A stretch of 64,000 nt of DNA, taken from an uncultured Paracoccaceae bacterium. Lineage in GTDB: Bacteria; Pseudomonadota; Alphaproteobacteria; Rhodobacterales; Rhodobacteraceae. The position numbers and the translations under genes were made by a program. This document shows positions 55,537 to 63,287 of this stretch, piece by piece (the stretch's first letter is position 1; every line of letters starts with the position of its first letter). Location of the stretch: the NCBI GenBank assembly GCA_947503935.1, contig CANNFR010000002.1, positions 372,001-436,000 of the forward strand, given 5' to 3'. The notes under the pieces were generated by a model, which made no database searches, was not told the origin of the DNA, and worked only from the letters and a program-made list of their open reading frames with translations.

Positions 55537-57014
55537 ACGCCGACCCAAATCTGCCGCATCTGACACCGGACCTTCCCGCGCCCGAGACCTTCACCGATGC
55601 CGAAGCCGCAGTGGCGCGGTTGGAGCAACTCTATGCCGATGCGACCGCGTTCCTGCGCGAGAAGTTTGGCGAGACGCTGGCCTCGGGGCGCCCGGGCAAG
55701 CGGTTCCGGGCCTTTTATCCCGAAATCCGGTTCTCAACGACCAGCTTCGCGCAGGTCGATAGCCGGCTATCCTTTGGTCACGTCGCGATGCCGGGGACGT
55801 ATTCGACAACCGTCACCCGGCCCGACCTCTTCCGCGCCTATCTGACCCAGCAGATCAGTCTTCTGATCCAGAACCACAATGTCGGCGTGCAGATCGGGCC
55901 GTCGACCACCCCGATCCCCATCCACTTCGCCTCGCAAAGCGATGCCACGCTGTCGGTGCCGCAGGAAGGCGCCATGGAGTTTCCGCTGCGCGATGTGTTC
56001 GATGTGCCCGACCTGTCGACAACGAACGATGATATCGTCAACGGGTTCGGCTTTACCAACGCGGATGGTTCGGGGCCCTTGGCGCCCTTCACCGCGCAGC
56101 GCGTCGATTATTCGCTGGCGCGCTTGGCCCATTATACAGCAACCGCGCCGGAGCATTTCCAGAACCACGTGCTGTTCACCAACTATCAGTTCTATGTCGA
56201 GGAATTTGAGGCCTATGGCCGCAAGGCGCTGGCCAATGAAGACAGCGGCTATACCGCCTTCGTCGGCCCCGGCAATGTTGAGATCACGACACCCGATGGC
56301 GACCTGCCGCAACCGGTGAAGATGCCTCAGATGCCGACCTATCATCTCAAGCGGAAGGGCGGGCAGGGCATCACGCTGGTCAATATCGGGGTCGGTCCGT
56401 CGAACGCGAAGACGGCGACCGACCATATCGCCGTGCTGCGCCCCCATGCTTGGCTGATGGTCGGGCATTGTGCGGGCTTGCGGAACTCGCAGTCCTTGGG
56501 CGATTTCGTCCTGGCCCACGCCTATCTGCGCGAAGATCACGTACTGGACGATGATCTGCCGGTCTGGGTGCCGATCCCGGCGCTGGCCGAAATTCAGATC
56601 GCGCTGGAACGCGCCGTGGCCGAGGTGACGATGTTCGAAGGCTATGACCTCAAACGCATCATGCGAACCGGCACGGTGGCGACCATCGACAACCGCAATT
56701 GGGAACTGCGCGACCAATCCGGCCCGGTGCAGCGCCTGTCCCAATCCCGCGCCATCGCGCTGGACATGGAAAGCGCCACGATCGCCGCCAACGGCTTTCG
56801 GTTTCGGGTGCCCTACGGCACGCTTCTGTGCGTCTCCGACAAGCCACTCCATGGCGAGTTGAAGCTGCCCGGCATGGCCAGCGACTTCTACAAAACGCAA
56901 GTTACACGGCATTTGCTGATAGGGATTCGCGCGATGGAACGCCTGCGCGAGATGCCTTTGGAGCGCATTCACAGCCGGAAATTGCGGAGTTTCGAGGAAA
57001 CTGCCTTCCTTTGA
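55533..57014 (+). CDS. amn: AMP nucleosidase
   Basis: A 493-residue cytosolic enzyme that splits AMP into adenine and ribose 5-phosphate. The N-terminal region has RFRAFYPEIRFSTTSFAQ, as in Amn, and the C-terminal nucleoside-phosphorylase fold has GVGPSNAKTATDHIAVLRP and ALDMESATIAANGFRFRVPY, the latter carrying the ribose-binding Glu of the MES motif. It is the second gene of a two-gene purine unit with ade. Confidence 0.94.
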   Translation: MNADPNLPHLTPDLPAPETFTDAEAAVARLEQLYADATAFLREKFGETLASGRPGKRFRAFYPEIRFSTTSFAQVDSRLSFGHVAMPGTYSTTVTRPDLFRAYLTQQISLLIQNHNVGVQIGPSTTPIPIHFASQSDATLSVPQEGAMEFPLRDVFDVPDLSTTNDDIVNGFGFTNADGSGPLAPFTAQRVDYSLARLAHYTATAPEHFQNHVLFTNYQFYVEEFEAYGRKALANEDSGYTAFVGPGNVEITTPDGDLPQPVKMPQMPTYHLKRKGGQGITLVNIGVGPSNAKTATDHIAVLRPHAWLMVGHCAGLRNSQSLGDFVLAHAYLREDHVLDDDLPVWVPIPALAEIQIALERAVAEVTMFEGYDLKRIMRTGTVATIDNRNWELRDQSGPVQRLSQSRAIALDMESATIAANGFRFRVPYGTLLCVSDKPLHGELKLPGMASDFYKTQVTRHLLIGIRAMERLREMPLERIHSRKLRSFEETAFL

Positions 57015-57143
57015 CTCGGCGGAAACCCGCAAAATGCAGGAAAAATAGGGCAAAACGCACACTAATTGTTGTGCGTCACCCCCATATTCCGGTAAATCAA
57101 CCGGATGAGCCCCAATCCAGAGGGCAGAACGAGGAGACGATAC

Positions 57144-57434
57144 ATGGCGAACAAACCGATGACCAAGTCGCAGCTTGTGGCTGCCCTGGCCGAGAAACTG
57201 GACTCGGACAAGAAATCTGCCGCAGCAGCCATCGACGCGGTCAGCGAAATCATCACCCACGAAGTTGCCAATGGCGGCGCCGTAACCATTCCGAACGTCG
57301 GCAAGATCTCGTGCCGTGCGCGTCCTGAGCGCATGGTCCGCAACCCCGCCACGGGCGAGCAGATCAAAAAGCCGGCCGACAAGGTTGTGAAGATGACCAT
57401 CGCCAAGGCGCTGAAAGACAGCGTAAACGGTTAA
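57144..57434 (+). CDS. HU-family DNA-binding protein
   Basis: A 96-residue nucleoid protein from the ATG at 57144, with GAGGAG upstream. The dimerisation helices start MTKSQLVAALAEKLDSDKK and the beta-arm has ISCRARPERMVRNPATGEQI. HU bends DNA and shapes the nucleoid. It has its own promoter region and terminator, so it is a single-gene unit. Confidence 0.95.
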   Translation: MANKPMTKSQLVAALAEKLDSDKKSAAAAIDAVSEIITHEVANGGAVTIPNVGKISCRARPERMVRNPATGEQIKKPADKVVKMTIAKALKDSVNG

Positions 57435-57458
57435 GTCAGGTCTCCACCTGAAATGAGA

Positions 57459-57490
57459 AGGACCGCGCCGCGCGCGGTCCTTTTCTTTTT
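57459..57490 (+). terminator. Rho-independent terminator of HU
   Basis: GGACCGCGC pairs with GCGCGGTCC around CGC, followed by TTTTCTTTTT. This is the best intrinsic terminator in the window. Confidence 0.92.
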
Positions 57491-57726
57491 GAAACGTTAG
57501 GGTCAGTTGGTGATTTGCTGATAAAGCTACCGTCGCGCCCGCCGCACTGTTCTGTATGTGTAGCCCGACCTAACCTGACATCCCGCTCATTGATCAGCAG
57601 GCGTGCGGAGCTAACGTCGGCAATTCGGGACTTTTCTGCCATTCGTCGTCACGGATCCAACGTCCGCTTTGCGGGTGTCACGCTCGGTCATATTTAGCGG
57701 AACGTGTCTCGGCCTGTCGTTCTCGT
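57491..57726. other. Intergenic region after HU, no gene seen
   Basis: About 235 bp with only short unsupported open frames. Composition changes here from the HU gene to the MFS gene, which may mark one boundary of an acquired segment. No repeat or attachment site was recognised. Confidence 0.5.
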
Positions 57727-58929
57727 TTACAGCCGACGTGAAAGTAGGGCGACGAGCACTAGGAACCCAGCGACGGCTCCGAGCGACCAGCGCAGGCTAC
57801 TTGCTTCTGCCACGAGCCCCACGAGCGGTGGTCCTAGCAGGAAGCCCGCATAGCCCAAGGTCGAGACCGCCGCCACACCTACGCCCGGCGCGTTGGGCGA
57901 CAGCTTGCCCGCGATCCGGAAGGCGAGCGGCACTATGGGGGCGAGACCAAAGCCCACAAGGATGAGGCCCACGAAGGCGGTAGGGGCATTCGACGCGGTG
58001 GCGGTAACTGCGTAGCCAGCCGCGCTCAGCACTGCGCCGCCGCCCACGATAAGATGGGGCGACAAGCGTTCTGAAATCCAGTCGCCTGCGAAACGCATCA
58101 CTGCCATCGCTCCCGAGAACGCCGCAACGCCCGCGCCAACCAGCGCAGCGGGGGCGTCGATCACTTCGGCCAGATAGATGGACGACCAGTCCACCGACAG
58201 GCCTTCTGCCATGAGGCAGCCCATGGCGATCAGGCCGGGGATCATGAGCGCGCCCTTGGGCCATGCGAATTTGGGCGCATCATCCTCGGGCTTCTTTGCG
58301 TCCACGATGGCCCGGACGAGCACCAGCAGGACCGCGACGAGGACGATGTTGGTCAGGGCGAGGTGGACGATGATCGGCACGCCCGCAGCGGCGATGAGGC
58401 CTGCGGTTAATCCACCGCCCGCGAGACCCACAGAGTACATCGCATGGCAGCGCGACAGGATGGGCCGCCCCATCGCCTCCTCTGCAGCGAACCCAGCGGC
58501 GTTGATGGCGACACCCGTAGACCCCGCGCCAGCGCCAATCAAGAATACGACGGCGGCAAGCGAGACGGGGCTGGTCGTCAGACCGACCAGAGTGATCGCG
58601 ACGAGCAGCCAAGTCAGGCAGATGAAATTGAGCGTGCGAAGACGTAGCCGGATCGAGCCGTAGGCGACCAGAGGAATGACGCAGAGCTGCGCCACCGGCA
58701 TCGCGAGAAGCACGAGCCCAATGTCGCCCTCGGACATGCCGAAGGCACTCTTCAACTCGGGCAGGCGTGGTAGCCATGAGGCGAAGGCGAAAGCCAGGAT
58801 GAAGAAAAGGCCGAACGCCGTCCACATGCGGAGATCGCTGTGTGTTCGGTCGCGCGCGTCGGCTCTACCCCCAAAGTATCGGGACACATCGCCCTCGACG
58901 TGGTTCCGGTCTTCGTCTCTGTCTGTCAT
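57727..58929 (-). CDS. MFS transporter, YbjJ-like
   Basis: A 400-residue, 12-TM protein. The first segment (WTAFGLFFILAFAFASWLPR) is followed by LPELKSAFGMSEGDIGLVLL, which fits YbjJ-like major-facilitator proteins. GAGAGSTGVAINAAGFAAEE occupies the TM4-5 region. Substrate is unknown. It is divergent from a LacI-type regulator with 81 bp between, and that regulator probably controls it, suggesting a sugar or sugar-like substrate. Confidence 0.86.
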   Translation of the reverse strand: MTDRDEDRNHVEGDVSRYFGGRADARDRTHSDLRMWTAFGLFFILAFAFASWLPRLPELKSAFGMSEGDIGLVLLAMPVAQLCVIPLVAYGSIRLRLRTLNFICLTWLLVAITLVGLTTSPVSLAAVVFLIGAGAGSTGVAINAAGFAAEEAMGRPILSRCHAMYSVGLAGGGLTAGLIAAAGVPIIVHLALTNIVLVAVLLVLVRAIVDAKKPEDDAPKFAWPKGALMIPGLIAMGCLMAEGLSVDWSSIYLAEVIDAPAALVGAGVAAFSGAMAVMRFAGDWISERLSPHLIVGGGAVLSAAGYAVTATASNAPTAFVGLILVGFGLAPIVPLAFRIAGKLSPNAPGVGVAAVSTLGYAGFLLGPPLVGLVAEASSLRWSLGAVAGFLVLVALLSRRL

Positions 58930-58946
58930 GTGGCTGTCCGATCCAT

Positions 58947-58983
58947 TCGTTGATCATCTCCATCAACGAACTTAAACGTTTCA
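58947..58983. promoter_or_regulatory. Inverted repeats in the MFS/LacI divergent promoter
   Basis: CGTTGA and TCAACG (58947-58967) form a 6-bp inverted repeat. Next to it, ACTTAAACGTTTCAG (58969-58983) contains the CG-centred palindrome AAACGTTT typical of LacI/GalR operators. These are the likely binding sites for the LacI-family protein encoded next to them. Confidence 0.55.
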
Positions 58984-59010
58984 GAGCAAGGCCAGATTTT
59001 GCAGTGAGGG

Positions 59011-60117
59011 ATGATGACCAGACGTACGAATGACGAAGAGGACGATCGGCGCAGGCCAATGGATGCGCGCCCGTCCCGTTTGCGCCTCACTGATGTCGCT
59101 CGGACGCTCGGAGTGTCGGTCGCGACGGTGTCGAATGCCTTTAACCGTCCTGACCAACTGTCCCCCGCCCTGCGCAAACTGGTGTTGGAGCGCGCCGAGG
59201 AACTGGGCTATCGCGGGCCTGGCATCGAAGGGCGGCTCCTGCGTACGGGACACGCCGGCGCTATCGCCCTCTACATCCCGGAGCCCATGACATACCTGTT
59301 GGATGATGCGTTCGTGAGCACATTCTTGGGGGCTCTGATGAACGCCTGCCAGGATCGCCAGATCGGCCTGCTGCTCCTCCCCGCCGTGCCCCACACGAAG
59401 AGCGCACGGCCGCGTCCGCCCGCCGCGCTCGACGTCGCGGCAGTGGACGCAATCATCTTCTATGGCCTCGCTGCGGACGATCCGGTGATTGACCGCGCGA
59501 TCGAGCGGGGCCGTCCAGTGATCGGGATCGACATGCCGGACCGGGACGGCGTGATCGGCGTCGGCGTGGACGACGTGAGCGGTGCGCGGGCGGCAGCGCG
59601 GCATGTCCTCGCAAAGGGACATCGCCGGATCGGCGTCATCTCTCTGCCGACATCCCGACGCCGGGACGACCGTGAGGGTGCGCCTGCCGACTTCGACGCT
59701 TCATCGATCCGCTTTCCGAAGGAGCGGTGGCAGGGTTACACGGAGGCGTTCGCCGAGGCCGGGATCGATCCCGCCGCCGTCCCCATCCGCATTTGCGAAA
59801 TGAACACGCGAGATCGCGGGCGGGCCGCTATGGAAGCGCTGCTGGACCGGAATGCGGAGCGCCTGACTGCCGTGCTGGCGATGTCCGACGTGGTGGCGCG
59901 GGGCGCGATGGACGCCTGTCGTGAACGAGGTCTGACCGTGCCGGAGGACATTGCGATCGTCGGCTTCGACGACGCCCCCTTCGCGGACAAATTGGGGCTT
60001 ACGACGGTGGCCCAAGATGCGGCTGAGAAGGCGGCGATCGCCGTCCGATGCGCCCTTGGCGAGACGGTGGAGACCACGGTCGTGAGGACGTCCGTCATCA
60101 AGCGTTCAACGACTTAG
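59011..60117 (+). CDS. LacI/GalR-family transcriptional regulator
   Basis: A 368-residue repressor; start codon is ATG 59011 or 59014, and an in-frame ATG at 59059 is also possible. The DNA-binding domain is RLRLTDVARTLGVSVATVSN, followed by the hinge helix NRPDQLSPALRKLVLERAEE. The effector domain resembles periplasmic sugar-binding folds, with GVDDVSGARAAARHVLAKGH and the C-terminal EDIAIVGFDDAPFADKLGLT. It is divergent from the MFS transporter and should control it. Confidence 0.93.
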   Translation: MMTRRTNDEEDDRRRPMDARPSRLRLTDVARTLGVSVATVSNAFNRPDQLSPALRKLVLERAEELGYRGPGIEGRLLRTGHAGAIALYIPEPMTYLLDDAFVSTFLGALMNACQDRQIGLLLLPAVPHTKSARPRPPAALDVAAVDAIIFYGLAADDPVIDRAIERGRPVIGIDMPDRDGVIGVGVDDVSGARAAARHVLAKGHRRIGVISLPTSRRRDDREGAPADFDASSIRFPKERWQGYTEAFAEAGIDPAAVPIRICEMNTRDRGRAAMEALLDRNAERLTAVLAMSDVVARGAMDACRERGLTVPEDIAIVGFDDAPFADKLGLTTVAQDAAEKAAIAVRCALGETVETTVVRTSVIKRSTT

Positions 60118-60204
60118 AGGCGAGGCTTTGCTGCCGTCTGATCCGACCTCTGCAATGGCGGCTATGGCGCTTGGAAGCCTACTAAGAAAGCATTATTAAA
60201 CAGC

Positions 60205-60960
60205 ATGGATGTTGGTATTGTCATAATCTTAATCGCTGTTGGCTTGATCGTTATTCGTGAACTCCGTGAGAAACTGGATTGGTTTCAGACCTCGAATCGA
60301 CGCCAAACGCCCACAGTCGAAATGATGGCTCTCAAGGCTGGGATCATTAAGAACCCTCGGCCTGAACGAAAGTCGAAACGATTGAAATATGGCGAAGACG
60401 GCTTTGAAGATGGCGTTGAGGTGCGTTGGGGCAGACGCAGTGACCCAACAGATGGAACCTTTACCCAGGTCAGCGAAAAGGACATGATACCCTTTCTTAG
60501 TAAGCATCGTGACTATGCGCTGTGGTACAAGGTTATCCACCATGATTTTGCGGGCGGTGTGCTGGAATGGATCGTCTCGCAGCCTGATTGTCCTAACGCT
60601 GTCGCCACTGCTTTTCTGAGGGCATTGGGATATGAAGACCTCTACGGATTGACCGAACAGCCAAAACATAGTGAATATCTATACCGAGTAGTTGAAATAA
60701 TTTCTCAGCGGGACGCCGACGAAGGTTTTCCATCCGATACGATGCGTGATCCCGAACCGAATGAACCGGGGTGGACATCGACGGATATCGAGGCGTTCGA
60801 TCGGGCCGCCATGTTGGAGCAATGTGAAGCCGCCGCACGTGCTCAATTGGAAATAGGAAGAACCCCCATTTATTCGGTTCCCAGAAATCTCTTCTCGACA
60901 ACGCCTAACGGACCAAGCCTCAGAAGCGAATACGACGTTGACGAAACGGGGATCATCTAA
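60205..60960 (+). CDS. DUF4274-like protein with N-terminal membrane segment
   Basis: A 251-residue protein of unknown function. It starts with a single hydrophobic segment, MDVGIVIILIAVGLIVI, that may anchor it in the membrane. The middle (YALWYKVIHHDFAGGVLEWI followed by VSQPDC) resembles DUF4274, a domain of unknown function. Base composition is clearly lower in GC than in neighbouring genes, suggesting horizontal transfer. There is no strong ribosome-binding site. Confidence 0.65.
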   Translation: MDVGIVIILIAVGLIVIRELREKLDWFQTSNRRQTPTVEMMALKAGIIKNPRPERKSKRLKYGEDGFEDGVEVRWGRRSDPTDGTFTQVSEKDMIPFLSKHRDYALWYKVIHHDFAGGVLEWIVSQPDCPNAVATAFLRALGYEDLYGLTEQPKHSEYLYRVVEIISQRDADEGFPSDTMRDPEPNEPGWTSTDIEAFDRAAMLEQCEAAARAQLEIGRTPIYSVPRNLFSTTPNGPSLRSEYDVDETGII

Positions 60961-61285
60961 TGCACTTATCGCACTAAGGGTTTAACTTCCAATGTTAAAA
61001 GCCGACATTCATAAGCACTGCAGCATACATCACATTGGGCTCAAACCGGAAGTTGAGTGCTCTGCGTTGTCTGCAATCCGTCGGTCAGGATCTCATTCCT
61101 CACCAAAGATGCCCGTCGCCTGGCCGTCGATGTTCAGTGTATTCTTCTTTCGCCAATAATTCCGCACGCCCTCAGGGCCCATCTCTTCGTAGAACGGCAC
61201 CAGCTCGGTCTCGGCGCGGCTGGCAACAGGATCGGTCTATCGGCGCCCGCAGAAGAGTAGCCTGGCGGAATTGGTCGCAAGGCCG
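60961..61285. other. Intergenic region with a gene remnant, border of the nar operon
   Basis: About 325 bp. The left part, up to about 61040, is AT-richer and belongs with the DUF4274 gene. The right part contains the remnant at 61093-61236 and is GC-richer like the nar operon. No repeats or tRNA were seen at the junction. Confidence 0.5.
61093..61236 (-). pseudogene. 3' remnant of an unidentified gene
   Basis: A minus-strand open stretch after a TAG codon encodes 47 residues, including RAETELVPFYEEMG and NYWRKKNTLNIDGQATG, then ends in a TGA at 61093-61095. It reads like the conserved C-terminus of a real protein, but has no start. It lies directly downstream of the carbonic anhydrase in the nar operon. 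I could not identify the family. Confidence 0.45.
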
Positions 61286-61903
61286 TCATTCCGCCGCCTT
61301 TTCCTGGAAATGACCGGGGCCAATGGAGCAATCGAGGTCGCGCAATCGGCCGTCTTTCAAGCCGTAGATAAGACCATGCACGCGCACCTTTACGCCGCGT
61401 TTCCAGGCTTTCTGCAAGATCGGTGTCTCGGACACGCGCCTGACGCCTTCTACAACATTTAATTCGGCCAGCTTGTCCCGGCGCGCCTCATCGGTTTCGC
61501 ATTGCGCGAGATCAACGGCATAGGACCTGGCGAGCCGCCGGATGGGCTCAAGCCAATGGTCGGCAAGACCATGTGGCAAGTCTTCTGTCGCGGCCTTGAC
61601 GCCGCCGCACCCGTAATGGCCGCAAACAATGATCTCACGCACCTTCAGCGCCTCGACCGCGAACTCCAGCGCCGAGAGCAGGTTCAAGTCCGACGAATGC
61701 ACGACATTGGCGACGTTGCGGTGCACGAACACCTCTCCCGGGTCGAGGCCCGCCACGACATTTGCCGGCACCCGGCTATCGGCGCAACCGATCCAGAAGA
61801 ACTCGGGGGTTTGCTGGGCGGCCAGCCGCGGGAAATAGCCGGGGTCCTCGGCCGTGCGACTGTCTGACCAGAGGATATTTCGATCAAGAAGATCACTCAG
61901 CAT
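61286..61903 (-). CDS. Beta-carbonic anhydrase
   Basis: A 205-residue zinc enzyme that interconverts CO2 and bicarbonate. Zinc ligands are in FWIGCADSRVPANVVAG (Cys and the Asp-Arg pair) and VCGHYGCGGVKAA (His and Cys), the standard beta-class layout. It overlaps the end of the hemerythrin-like gene by 11 nt and is the last intact gene of the nar operon. Confidence 0.94.
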   Translation of the reverse strand: MLSDLLDRNILWSDSRTAEDPGYFPRLAAQQTPEFFWIGCADSRVPANVVAGLDPGEVFVHRNVANVVHSSDLNLLSALEFAVEALKVREIIVCGHYGCGGVKAATEDLPHGLADHWLEPIRRLARSYAVDLAQCETDEARRDKLAELNVVEGVRRVSETPILQKAWKRGVKVRVHGLIYGLKDGRLRDLDCSIGPGHFQEKAAE

Positions 61904-62465
61904 CTTCGGTCTCCATCAGGGGGTCGCATCCGCGCCGCTGCATCATGCGCAGGCGAAGCGTTTCAAGATCGCCTTTCGTCAGACGCAGCCTGGCAAAGGG
62001 CAGAATGATCGCGTTTTCCAGGATCAGGTGTCGGCGTGCCTGGGACGCGAAGCGGGTGAGCGTCGCGAGGTCTTCATCAGAGATGCCCTGATCGCCGGAC
62101 GAGATTCTCAGAAGGATTTCAAGGATGATGGGTGCTTGCTCGTCCGCATGGTCGTGGTCGGACGACAAGCGCCGTATGGCCTTGTCGATCTCGTCTTCCG
62201 CCTCGCACCGTCGTTTAAGCAGTGGGAAGAGGTCTTCTTTCTCATCTTCCAGATGAAGCGGAAGTTCGTTTATCAGAAATGCCAGGACTTGATCTGCGAC
62301 ATTCGGATCGGGGGCCTCTGATTGCGCCAATATATCCATTTTCGAACAGATCTCACGCTCGCGCAGATGGTCCTCGTGAATGAACTCAAGTGGGTTTCCA
62401 AGAAGCTTGAGGTCCGTGGGCCCGAGGCATTCGCCTCGCTTCAGATCGCGTGCATGTTTGGTCAT
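61893..62465 (-). CDS. Hemerythrin HHE-type cation-binding protein
   Basis: The ATG at 62465 gives 190 residues. The four-helix bundle has expected metal ligands in LEFIHEDHLREREICSKM, ELPLHLEDEKEDLFPLL, LSSDHDHADEQAPI and ARRHLILENAIILPFA. Such di-iron proteins bind oxygen or nitric oxide and occur in nitrate-respiration loci. It is between the parvulin and carbonic anhydrase genes; an upstream open frame to 62840 is a shadow of the parvulin gene. Confidence 0.87.
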   Translation of the reverse strand: MTKHARDLKRGECLGPTDLKLLGNPLEFIHEDHLREREICSKMDILAQSEAPDPNVADQVLAFLINELPLHLEDEKEDLFPLLKRRCEAEDEIDKAIRRLSSDHDHADEQAPIILEILLRISSGDQGISDEDLATLTRFASQARRHLILENAIILPFARLRLTKGDLETLRLRMMQRRGCDPLMETEDAE

Positions 62466-62484
62466 GGGTCCGCCCTCCCAGGGG

Positions 62485-63282
62485 CTAGCCCGATCGGAGG
62501 TCCGCGCCGGAGATTTCGGCGGACGCGACCAGCTGGTTGACGAAGGATCGGGCCGCTTGGGCCCAGGACGCTTTCTCCATGGCGTCCGAGATTTTCTGGC
62601 ATACGGCATCAAAGGGAAGGACGGCGCCGTCGGCCACCGCATCCATATGAATGATGTGCCAGCCGTGACGCGACAGAACCGGCTTGGGGGTGATCTGCCC
62701 ATCCGAAAGCCGGCGCAAAGCCGCCTCGAACTCGGGCACGGTATCGCCCGGCCCCAGCTGGCCAAGCGCGCCGCCTGAGGTTTTTGATCCGCAATCGCTA
62801 TGGTCCTTTGCCAGTTCTGGGAACCTGCGCGGGTTGCCAAGGGCCCGCGCGGTCAAGTCGAGTGCACGGGTGTAGGCCGCGCTTTTGGCTTTGTCGTCGC
62901 GGGGATCGCAAGCGCAGAGGATATGCGACACCTCCCACAATGGCGGGGCTCGGAAGCGAGAAGGGTCACGCTCCCATTCCTGCCTGACGGCGGCGTCGCT
63001 GGGGGCTTCTACCTTGATGACGTCGTCGAGAAGTCCCCGGATCAGAGCCTCCTCATCTGTTTCGAACCGGCCTGGTTCGACCTCGGCGGGCTCTGGCTGC
63101 AGCCCCCTTGCGCGCGCGGCCTGCAGCAACAGGGTGCGGATCGCCACGGCATTTGCGGCCTTGCGCCAGGCGATGCCCGGCTTGCCTTTCGGCGCGGCAT
63201 GGTTCTGTGCCTCTGCGGCGATGACCGCATGTGGCACGGCCTCACCGTTGACAATCAGATCGGGGAAGAGAGCTGCATTCAT
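62485..63282 (-). CDS. Parvulin-type peptidyl-prolyl isomerase (NifM-like), nar-linked
   Basis: A 265-residue protein with the rotamase core in the C-terminal half: WEVSHILCACDPRDDKAKSA, ELAKDHSDCGSKTSGGALGQ and VLSRHGWHIIHMD. The N-terminal part is helical, as in SurA/NifM-type foldases. In nitrate-reductase operons of this kind the gene follows narI and is thought to assist assembly of the enzyme. It is 5 nt downstream of narI. Confidence 0.9.
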   Translation of the reverse strand: MNAALFPDLIVNGEAVPHAVIAAEAQNHAAPKGKPGIAWRKAANAVAIRTLLLQAARARGLQPEPAEVEPGRFETDEEALIRGLLDDVIKVEAPSDAAVRQEWERDPSRFRAPPLWEVSHILCACDPRDDKAKSAAYTRALDLTARALGNPRRFPELAKDHSDCGSKTSGGALGQLGPGDTVPEFEAALRRLSDGQITPKPVLSRHGWHIIHMDAVADGAVLPFDAVCQKISDAMEKASWAQAARSFVNQLVASAEISGADLRSG

Positions 63283-63287
63283 CTCGC

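Noticed and set aside
60520-60545. TTATCCACC, similar to a DnaA box
   Set aside because: It is a single imperfect copy inside the DUF4274-like coding sequence.
61134-61331. 65-residue minus-strand open frame near carbonic anhydrase
   Set aside because: It is Pro/Arg-rich and lies across the carbonic anhydrase end in a different frame. The remnant in the neighbouring frame is more protein-like.
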